Assembly: GCA_040756735.1 (NCBI GenBank)
Contig: JBFLYC010000058.1
Span: 1-10,559 of the forward strand
Length of the DNA stretch: 10,559 nucleotides
Reading direction: 5' to 3'
Source of the DNA: JBFLYC01 sp040756735
GTDB taxonomy: Bacteria; Bacillota; DSM-16504; Desulfitibacterales; Desulfitibacteraceae
Under the pieces are notes generated by a model. The model was not told the DNA's origin, ran no database searches, and worked only from the letters and a program-made list of their open reading frames with translations. The number at the start of each line of letters is the position of its first letter. Positions within the stretch are counted from its first letter, which is position 1. Positions 1 through 5,237 of this stretch are shown in pieces. The position numbers and the translations under genes were made by a program.

Positions 1-103
1 CAATGGCTTGCATTTCTGCGGCACCTTTTTCCCTTAAGACTCCTGCTAAAGCACCTGCTACAGAGTTTGGACTTGATTTTGCTGAAACTTTCAATACTTC
101 CAT
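1..103 (-). CDS. spoVS: Stage V sporulation protein S, N-terminal part (cut by window edge)
   Basis: The first 34 codons are in the window, starting MEVLKVSAKSSPNSVAGALA. This is the very conserved start of SpoVS, a small (about 86-residue) Alba-like protein needed for normal progress through sporulation; its molecular action is not well defined. The ATG at 101-103 is preceded by a full TAAGGAGG Shine-Dalgarno at 113-120 with 9 nt spacing, so the start is secure. A sigma-H-like promoter lies about 60 nt upstream, which fits the known sigma-H control of spoVS in Bacillus subtilis. It follows ymdB, as in many Firmicutes. The rest of the gene is beyond position 1. Confidence 0.95.
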   Translation of the reverse strand, partial: MEVLKVSAKSSPNSVAGALAGVLREKGAAEMQAI

Positions 104-160
104 TAAACTAAACCTCCTTAAATGTATCTTACAATATTTGATACCCTCTAGTGACAATAT

Positions 161-187
161 ATTCTGCTCCGGTTAAAAAAATCCTTT
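161..187 (-). promoter_or_regulatory. Sigma-H-type promoter for spoVS
   Basis: On the minus strand, AAAGGATTT (179-187) and GCAGAAT (161-167) are separated by 11 nt. They match the B. subtilis sigma-H consensus RnAGGAWWT, 11-12 nt, RnnGAAT at every specified position. Transcription would start near 150-155, giving a leader of roughly 50 nt before the spoVS ATG. That spoVS is sigma-H dependent is established in B. subtilis; use of this site here is inferred. Confidence 0.7.
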
Positions 188-212
188 TTTTCTGTCATTA
201 ATTTAAAAAAAA

Positions 213-992
213 TTATTCACAATACCGCTGTAACCTCATAATATTGACTGCACTTCCTGTTTGATTATTGATATCAATAACTACAGCATTAAGCTGGGAC
301 CTGCCTGTTGCGACGTCAAAACGATTAGGTAGTTGAGTTAAAAATCTGGTTATTATGTTTTCTATTTTAACTCCTAGAATTGATTCTGAAGGGCCTGTCA
401 TTCCCACATCAGTTATATATGCTGTCCCTTTTGGTAATACTTTTTCATCTGCTGTTTGAATATGCGTATGTGTACCAACCACTGCTGATACTCTACCATC
501 TAAATAATAACCTAGAGCAGCCTTTTCTGAGGTTGCTTCTGCATGAAAATCAACAATAATAATATTTGTCCGACCTGAGATCTTTTCGATAATTCTATCC
601 ATGGTTCTAAAGGGGCATTCTAAGGGTTGCATAAATACTCTACCTTGAAGGTTAATAATGGCTATTTCCAAATAGTTTTTAGAAATAATCTTATACCCCC
701 TACCTGGGGTACAAGCCGGATAGTTTTCAGGACGGATAATACGTTCTTCAGTATCTATAAAGTCCATGATTTCCTTTTTATCCCATGCATGATTACCTAA
801 AGTTACCATATGGACACCACAGTCAAATAGCTCATTGGCAACTTGATATGTGATACCATGACCCCCAGCAGCATTTTCTCCATTTGCTATTATTATATCA
901 ATTTTATGCTCTTCCTTAATCTGTGGAATAAATTTTTTTAATATATACCTACCTGGTCTTCCAACAACATCTCCTACAAATAAAACCTTCAA
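213..992 (-). CDS. ymdB: YmdB-family 2',3'-cyclic nucleotide phosphodiesterase (TIGR00282 family metallophosphoesterase)
   Basis: The 259-residue cytoplasmic dimetal phosphoesterase has the family's usual length (about 260). Metal ligands and catalytic residues fall at the positions known for YmdB: D8 in GDVVG, E39 and N40 in NGEN, N67 and H68 in GNHAWD, H150 in DFHAE, and H175 and H177 in GTHTH. B. subtilis YmdB hydrolyses 2',3'-cAMP and affects biofilm and motility decisions; transfer of that role here is by family. The start is TTG at 990-992, supported by AAGGAGG at 1000-1006 with 7 nt spacing. That ribosome binding site overlaps the stop codon of the upstream unknown gene (12 nt gap), so the two genes are probably translated together. 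A run of eight T follows the stop codon, but I see no convincing hairpin before it. Confidence 0.95.
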   Translation of the reverse strand: MKVLFVGDVVGRPGRYILKKFIPQIKEEHKIDIIIANGENAAGGHGITYQVANELFDCGVHMVTLGNHAWDKKEIMDFIDTEERIIRPENYPACTPGRGYKIISKNYLEIAIINLQGRVFMQPLECPFRTMDRIIEKISGRTNIIIVDFHAEATSEKAALGYYLDGRVSAVVGTHTHIQTADEKVLPKGTAYITDVGMTGPSESILGVKIENIITRFLTQLPNRFDVATGRSQLNAVVIDINNQTGSAVNIMRLQRYCE

Positions 993-1004
993 AAGTTGTC
1001 CTCC

Positions 1005-1517
1005 TTATTTATTAAAAACCATGACTTTACCTTCTTCTCTGAACGCAATCAGTTTTTGATTTGTTTTCTCCTGTCGCAAATTATTTAAGATAGTTCCTAT
1101 TAAGTCTTCCTGGAAAAGTTGGTCTTCTCTTGTTAGTTCTTCCATTTCTACATTAAGTGATTCTTGGAAATAATCCCTTACAAGATTGATGATAAGATTT
1201 AATTCTTGTAATGAGAAAAAATCTAATGTGCTGTGAATGTCTATTAGTGTTATCTTTCCCATAGAACTATAATTAATAGAAACTAAATTATTGTCTTGTC
1301 CACCCTCTAAATAATTATATGTTTTAATGCACTTGTTCAGTAACTCAACAAAATTGTTGACATTTTTTTTATTATTATTCAATAAAAAGCAAAGTTTAAT
1401 TTCCTTTTTAGCAGGATCATAATAAATACTGCTTATTTCAGGATACCTAACAAGCATGGATATTAACAATCCAACACTATCAGATACTCTTTCACCACTT
1501 TTATACTTCAAAGACAA
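1005..1517 (-). CDS. Conserved-looking protein of unknown function between rny and ymdB
   Basis: I do not recognise this protein of about 170 residues. It is soluble (no signal peptide or membrane segment), rich in Asn, Leu and Ile, and looks like a mixed alpha/beta fold with a charged helical C-terminal third (about residues 110-150) ending in short predicted strands (KLIAFREEGKVMVF). The frame can open at GTG 1524-1526, but the ribosome binding site GGAGGA (1527-1532) touches that codon. TTG at 1515-1517 is 9 nt from it and is the likelier start, giving MSLKYKSG. The gene lies 12 nt upstream of ymdB, whose ribosome binding site overlaps its TAA stop, so they form an operon. A link to YmdB or RNase Y function is only a guess from position. 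Confidence 0.75.
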   Translation of the reverse strand: MSLKYKSGERVSDSVGLLISMLVRYPEISSIYYDPAKKEIKLCFLLNNNKKNVNNFVELLNKCIKTYNYLEGGQDNNLVSINYSSMGKITLIDIHSTLDFFSLQELNLIINLVRDYFQESLNVEMEELTREDQLFQEDLIGTILNNLRQEKTNQKLIAFREEGKVMVFNK

Positions 1518-1526
1518 AACAACCAC

Positions 1527-1532
1527 TCCTCC
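1527..1532 (-). promoter_or_regulatory. Ribosome binding site that decides the start of the unknown gene
   Basis: GGAGGA lies directly against the GTG codon at 1524-1526, which leaves no room for initiation there. The TTG at 1515-1517 sits 9 nt downstream, in the normal spacing range, so the protein probably begins three codons later than the longest frame suggests. Confidence 0.6.
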
Positions 1533-1626
1533 AAAGACATGAAGATAGATGAAGAGAGTTCTTCTGCATCTTCAGTAAAAACTCCTTCTTTAAAGAAACA
1601 CTTTATTCTTTAAAATATTTTCCAAT

Positions 1627-1657
1627 AAAATAACGGTCCTTGCAGAACCGTTATTTT
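1627..1657 (-). terminator. Intrinsic terminator overlapping the rny stop codon
   Basis: AAAATAACGGT and its perfect complement ACCGTTATTTT (arms 1647-1657 and 1627-1637, 9-nt loop) form an 11-bp stem, with the T-rich tract inside and just after the 3' arm (ATTTTATT). The TAA stop codon of rny (1651-1653) lies inside the 5' arm. The core is only about 6 bp with GC pairs, so it may be moderate in strength; A/T symmetry means it could also work on the plus strand. Confidence 0.6.
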
Positions 1658-3195
1658 GCATAATCTATCGCTCGTATCTCTCTTATTACAACTACCTTTA
1701 TTTGACCTGGATATTCTAAATCTTGTTCTATTTTCTTAACTAAATCTCTTGCAAGAACTACTGCTTGCACATCATTAATCCTATCCGGTTTAACCATAAT
1801 ACGTATTTCTCTTCCAGCTTGGATTGCATAAGATTTCTCAACACCCTCAAAAGAATCAGCAATCTCCTCAAGTTTTTGAAGTCTCTTAATATATGATTCT
1901 AAGGTTTCTCTTCTTGCTCCCGGTCTGGCAGCAGAAATAGTATCTGCTGCTTGAACTAAAACAGCTTCAATACTGTGAGCTTCAATATCACCATGGTGAG
2001 CTGCAATTGCATGAATAACTGCTGGAGATTCTTTATATTTCTTGGCCAAATCAACTCCCAACTGAACATGGGGACCCTCCACCTCATGATCCACAGCTTT
2101 ACCAATGTCATGTAATAACCCTGCTCTTTTTGCTAATTGAACATCCACTCCGAGTTCAGAAGCTATTGTGCCTGCTAAGTGAGCAACTTCAATTGAATGC
2201 TTCAATACATTTTGTCCATAACTTGTACGATAATGAAGCCGACCGAGTAATTTCACTAATTCTGGGTGTAAGCCATGGATACCTGTGTCAAAAGTAGCCT
2301 GCTCGCCTTCTTCTCTAATTTTTTGTTCAACTTCCTTCTTGGCCTTTTCGACCATTTCTTCAATCCTAGCAGGATGAATTCTTCCATCTAATATCAACTT
2401 TTCCAGGGATATCCTGGCTACCTCACGACGAATGGGGTCAAATCCAGACAAAATTACTGCTTCAGGAGTATCATCTATTATCAAGTCTATACCAGTAAGA
2501 GTTTCCAAAGTCCTGATATTTCGACCTTCTCTACCAATAATTCGCCCTTTCATCTCATCATTTGGTAATACTACTACTGATACAGTAGTTTCCGCAACAT
2601 GATCAGCAGCACATCTTTGAATGGCAAGGGTAATAACCTCCTTGGCCTTCTTATCTGCTTCCTCTTTAGCCTGGTTCTCCAGATCTTTTATCATTATGGC
2701 CATTTCATGTTTGATTTCTTTTTCTAGATTCTCAAGTAAAATATGCTTTGCTTCATCAGATGTAAGCCCTGAAATCCTCTCTAATTCTTCTTTCTGCTTT
2801 TGGAAAACATCTAATAGGTCTTGTCTAACTACTTCAACTTCATGTTCTTTTTTATGCAAAAACTCTTCCTTTTTCTCAATAGAATCAATTTTTTTGTCCA
2901 ACGATTCTTCTTTTTGTAGCAATCTTCTTTCAAGTCTTTGCAGTTCGTTTCTGCGTTCTTTGTTTTCTCTTTCTAGCTCATTTCTAAGCTTCAATACTTC
3001 CTCTTTTGCCTCAAGAAGAGATTCTCTCTTCTTACCTTCAGCTTCTTTTTCTGCTTCTTCCATTATTCTTTTAGCAGCTTCTTCAGCAGAAGTAATTTTA
3101 GCTTCCGCTATATATTTTCTAATAAAATAACCTATTATTAATGATACAGCAGCGCTAATTATTATAATAATAATTTTTTCTGTAATACTGTTCAC
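1651..3195 (-). CDS. rny: Ribonuclease Y
   Basis: This membrane-anchored endoribonuclease starts bulk mRNA decay and processing in Firmicutes. Domain order over 514 residues is standard: a transmembrane anchor (about 6-25), a long charged coiled coil (about 30-190), a KH domain with GRIIGREGRNIR at 217-228, and an HD domain with H333, the H362-D363 pair and H400/H401, then the conserved C-terminal region. Length matches the family (about 515-520). The start is uncertain. The GTG at 3193-3195 is embedded in the ribosome binding site GGAGGTGA, while the ATT four codons in (3184-3186) sits 8 nt after GGAGG. No ATG or TTG is available nearby. The gene has its own promoter and a terminator-containing leader, and ends in a terminator that overlaps its stop codon. 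Confidence 0.97.
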   Translation of the reverse strand: MNSITEKIIIIIISAAVSLIIGYFIRKYIAEAKITSAEEAAKRIMEEAEKEAEGKKRESLLEAKEEVLKLRNELERENKERRNELQRLERRLLQKEESLDKKIDSIEKKEEFLHKKEHEVEVVRQDLLDVFQKQKEELERISGLTSDEAKHILLENLEKEIKHEMAIMIKDLENQAKEEADKKAKEVITLAIQRCAADHVAETTVSVVVLPNDEMKGRIIGREGRNIRTLETLTGIDLIIDDTPEAVILSGFDPIRREVARISLEKLILDGRIHPARIEEMVEKAKKEVEQKIREEGEQATFDTGIHGLHPELVKLLGRLHYRTSYGQNVLKHSIEVAHLAGTIASELGVDVQLAKRAGLLHDIGKAVDHEVEGPHVQLGVDLAKKYKESPAVIHAIAAHHGDIEAHSIEAVLVQAADTISAARPGARRETLESYIKRLQKLEEIADSFEGVEKSYAIQAGREIRIMVKPDRINDVQAVVLARDLVKKIEQDLEYPGQIKVVVIREIRAIDYAK

Positions 3196-3200
3196 CTCCC
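3192..3200 (-). promoter_or_regulatory. Perfect ribosome binding site overlapping the GTG start of rny
   Basis: GGGAGGTGA pairs with the 16S 3' end over eight consecutive bases (GGAGGTGA), yet the GTG assigned as start lies inside it. Initiation at GTG with this site is sterically unlikely; the ATT codon at 3184-3186 is at ideal distance. The stop codon of a 33-codon frame in the leader (3201-3203) directly precedes it. Confidence 0.6.
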
Positions 3201-3302
3201 TTACAAATACGGTTTTGTAAAAAAAATAAGTCGAGCAAGAAAACTCGACTCAGAACCAATACCACCAAAAGGGCGTTTAATATAACTCAGAAGACCATTC
3301 AT
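3201..3302 (-). other. Possible 33-codon leader reading frame crossing the rny leader terminator
   Basis: An ATG (3300-3302) opens a frame starting MNGLLSYIKRPFGG and ending TKPYL, whose TAA (3201-3203) touches the rny ribosome binding site. The frame runs through both arms of the intrinsic terminator at 3219-3252, so a ribosome translating it would melt the hairpin. Its own ribosome binding site is weak (A-rich with AAGA), and I recognise no homologue. It could equally be a chance frame; it is recorded because its position suits translation-coupled attenuation. Confidence 0.2.
3219..3252 (-). terminator. Strong intrinsic terminator inside the rny leader, also serving recA
   Basis: AGTCGAG (3244-3250) and CTCGACT (3229-3235) form a perfect 7-bp stem around an 8-nt loop, extended by a G-T and a T-A pair, and followed by eight T on the minus strand (3219-3226). 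It lies 24 nt upstream of the rny GTG and downstream of the only good rny promoter seen. It therefore ends recA read-through and must also be passed by rny transcripts, which makes it a candidate attenuator. Confidence 0.85.
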
Positions 3303-3415
3303 AACAATCTTTTTTCACTTATAAAAACAGTCCTCCACTTTAACGTTTTTTCAGTTAAATATATATAAACCCACTTAATCGGTAGTCGTTTCTAATACTA
3401 GTTTCTTACTGTTCA

Positions 3416-3444
3416 ATTGTATTTGTTTTTTATACAGTTGTCAA
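3416..3444 (-). promoter_or_regulatory. Sigma-A promoter for rny
   Basis: TTGACA (3439-3444, perfect) and TACAAT (3416-3421, five of six) are separated by exactly 17 nt. The -35 box lies about 20 nt after the recA stop codon. Transcription would start near 3408, leaving a leader of about 215 nt before rny. A 6-bp inverted repeat ACAGTT/AACTGT (3434-3439 and 3451-3456) overlaps the -35 box. Confidence 0.8.
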
Positions 3445-3462
3445 GAAAATAACTGTGATTTA

Positions 3463-4500
3463 CTACTGTGGGTCTAAGTTCTCATCACTATGGGAATTGC
3501 TGGGCAAGCTGACCTTAACGGCAAACCTTTGTTTTATTTTTTCTTCGATTTCTGTCATTATATGCTTATTCTGTTTCAAGAAGTCCTTTGCATTTTCTCT
3601 ACCTTGTCCTAATCTTTCTTTTTCATAAGAATACCATGCGCCGCTCTTATTAATAATATCTAGCTCTGTTCCTAAATCAATTATATCCCCCTCTTTGGAA
3701 ATACCTTGTCCATACATAATATCAAACTCAGCTTGTTTAAAAGGAGGAGCAACTTTATTCTTAACAACTTTTACCCTTGTCCGACTTCCGACCATCTCTG
3801 TGGCCATTTTAATGGTTTCAACTTTTTTTACTTCAAGCCTTATCGAAGAATAAAACTTTAGGGCCCTGCCCCCAGGAGTTGTCTCTGGATTTCCAAACAT
3901 TATTCCTACTTTTTCACGCAGCTGATTAATAAAAATTGCAGATGTCTTAGATTTATTTATAGAGCCAGCAAGCTTTCTAAGGGCTTGAGACATAAGTCTC
4001 GCTTGTAGCCCGACATGTGCATCTCCCATTTCACCCTCAATCTCTGCTCTAGGAACTAATGCTGCCACAGAGTCAACAACTATAACGTCTATCGCTGAAC
4101 TTCTAACTAATGCTTCTGCTATTTCCAAAGCTTGCTCCCCAGTATCAGGTTGAGATATCAAAAGATTATCAATATCCACCCCAAGGTTTTTCGCATAACC
4201 TGGATCTAAAGCATGTTCAGCATCAATAAATGCTGCTATACCGCCTTTCTTTTGGGCTTCCGCAATAATATGTAATGCCACTGTGGTTTTACCAGACGAT
4301 TCTGGGCCAAATATTTCTATAATTCTTCCCCGTGGAATACCCCAGACTCCTAGGGCTGCATCTAGTGCTAATGAGCCTGTAGAAATGACTTCTACATTCA
4401 TTTTTGCACTAGCTTCTCCTAATTTCATGATTGATCCTTTGCCAAACTGCTTCTCGATTTGACCCAAGGCTGCTTTTAGCGCCTGTTGTTTGTCTGACAC
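3463..4500 (-). CDS. recA: Recombinase RecA
   Basis: The 345-residue RecA is full length. It polymerises on single-stranded DNA, drives ATP-dependent strand exchange in recombinational repair, and stimulates LexA self-cleavage. Visible features are the Walker A box GPESSGKT (65-72), the catalytic glutamate E95 in IDAEHALDP, Walker B VIVVD (139-143), the DNA-binding loop 2 region INQLREKVGIMFGNPETTPG (191-210) and a short acidic tail (SDENLDPQ). W53 in ALGVWGIPRG replaces a residue that is usually glycine; this is a single-base difference and probably tolerated. The start is GTG (4498-4500) with ribosome binding site GGGGGAG (4508-4514) spaced 7 nt. Tandem stops TAG-TAA end the gene. No recX follows; the next gene is rny. 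Confidence 0.99.
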   Translation of the reverse strand: MSDKQQALKAALGQIEKQFGKGSIMKLGEASAKMNVEVISTGSLALDAALGVWGIPRGRIIEIFGPESSGKTTVALHIIAEAQKKGGIAAFIDAEHALDPGYAKNLGVDIDNLLISQPDTGEQALEIAEALVRSSAIDVIVVDSVAALVPRAEIEGEMGDAHVGLQARLMSQALRKLAGSINKSKTSAIFINQLREKVGIMFGNPETTPGGRALKFYSSIRLEVKKVETIKMATEMVGSRTRVKVVKNKVAPPFKQAEFDIMYGQGISKEGDIIDLGTELDIINKSGAWYSYEKERLGQGRENAKDFLKQNKHIMTEIEEKIKQRFAVKVSLPSNSHSDENLDPQ

Positions 4501-4525
4501 TTATTTTCTCCCCCTTTCCTTAATA

Positions 4526-4539
4526 CAAACAATTGTTCC
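4526..4539 (-). promoter_or_regulatory. LexA (SOS/Cheo-type) operator of recA
   Basis: GGAACAATTGTTTG on the minus strand matches the Gram-positive LexA box core GAAC-N4-GTTC except for the last base (GTTT), and contains the perfect 10-bp palindrome AACAATTGTT. It lies about 11 nt downstream of the -10 box, covering roughly +4 to +17, where bound LexA would block transcription. SOS control of recA through such boxes is well established in Firmicutes. Confidence 0.75.
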
Positions 4540-4549
4540 CCTTTTCCCA

Positions 4550-4579
4550 ATTATATTTTAATTTATTTCTTCTTGTCAA
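4550..4579 (-). promoter_or_regulatory. Sigma-A promoter of recA
   Basis: TTGACA (4574-4579) and TATAAT (4550-4555), both perfect, are separated by 18 nt. Transcription should begin near 4543, about 43 nt before the GTG start. The LexA-type operator lies directly downstream, so the promoter is intrinsically strong and probably held down by repression. Confidence 0.85.
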
Positions 4580-4617
4580 CCATTAAAGGATTTCTTTAAG
4601 GTCTAGTTATCCTTTAT

Positions 4618-5184
4618 TTATTGACTATTTAAAAAATATTTATTTTTGACAATATAAATTGGCCCACCAGTATTTAAGCGACTTTCATATAAATGGATTT
4701 CTCCAATTTTTTCAAGCAGTTGAGGCAAATCTTGTAGTTTTTGCTGAAGTAGATTTCTAAAACCATTACGATTTTTCACTTCTTTTATTCTACCAAGCGT
4801 TATATGTGGATGAAAGTCCTTTTCATCCACATATATTCTTTGCTTAATCAAAAAATCTTTAATAACAAAATAAGAATCTTTTATTTCCTGGTTTTCTTCA
4901 ATACCCAGCCACAGAACAGAAGGTTTATTAAGGCTTGGAAAACACCCAAGTCTTGTAGTCTTGATTGTAATTTTCGGAAGTAAAGATGCAATAGAGTTAA
5001 TACCCCTATTTAAGATCTCCATTTCTTCAACAGACAAATTTTTAAAGAAAAATAATGTCAAATGAAAATTATTTTTGGCTACCCATTTTATGTTATAAAG
5101 AGAATCATCCATAAGGTTTTTTTGAAGCAAAAATAATTGATTTTGCATACATTTAGAAAATGGCAAGGCCAAAAAACTCCTCAT
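4618..5184 (-). CDS. thpR: RNA 2',3'-cyclic phosphodiesterase (LigT/ThpR family)
   Basis: The 188-residue protein belongs to the 2H phosphoesterase superfamily. The two signature H-x-T motifs are present: HLT at 41-43 (in NFHLTLFF) and HIT at 127-129 (in FHPHITLGRI), about 85 residues apart as expected. Family members hydrolyse RNA 2',3'-cyclic phosphate ends to 2'-phosphate; the natural substrate in most bacteria is unclear. The ATG (5182-5184) follows GGAGG (5189-5193) by only 4 nt, a little short, but no better start exists. It lies 53 nt downstream of the metallophosphoesterase gene and 117 nt upstream of recA, a common Firmicute position. I see no clear terminator between it and the recA promoter; a 7-bp repeat there (4585-4591/4609-4615) lacks a T tract. 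Confidence 0.93.
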   Translation of the reverse strand: MRSFLALPFSKCMQNQLFLLQKNLMDDSLYNIKWVAKNNFHLTLFFFKNLSVEEMEILNRGINSIASLLPKITIKTTRLGCFPSLNKPSVLWLGIEENQEIKDSYFVIKDFLIKQRIYVDEKDFHPHITLGRIKEVKNRNGFRNLLQQKLQDLPQLLEKIGEIHLYESRLNTGGPIYIVKNKYFLNSQ

Positions 5185-5204
5185 AAAACCTCCAAAATAT
5201 ACTT

Positions 5205-5227
5205 AAATAATTATTTAATAATTATTT
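5205..5227. repeat. All-A/T inverted repeat between metallophosphoesterase and thpR
   Basis: Two 9-bp arms, AAATAATTA and TAATTATTT, flank a 5-nt centre in the 53-nt gap. It contains no G or C, so it is unlikely to be a useful terminator; it may simply reflect local AT richness. Confidence 0.4.
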
Positions 5228-5237
5228 TTTATGATTA

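Noticed and set aside
104..212. Terminator after ymdB
   Set aside because: Eight T follow the stop, but no stable hairpin precedes them, so I do not call it.
2621..3130. 169-codon plus-strand frame, very rich in serine and phenylalanine
   Set aside because: It is antisense to the coiled coil of RNase Y; the composition is the mirror of repeated Glu/Lys codons, and there is no ribosome binding site or recognisable domain.
3219..3415. T-box or known riboswitch in the rny leader
   Set aside because: I found no T-box antiterminator signature or other recognisable riboswitch core; only the terminator and small repeats are visible.
4585..4615. AAAGGAT/ATCCTTT repeat between thpR and recA as a terminator
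   Set aside because: The loop is 17 nt and no T tract follows on the minus strand; it is more likely incidental.
5205..5227. AT-only inverted repeat as a terminator for the metallophosphoesterase
   Set aside because: It has no GC pairs and no T tract; listed only as a repeat.
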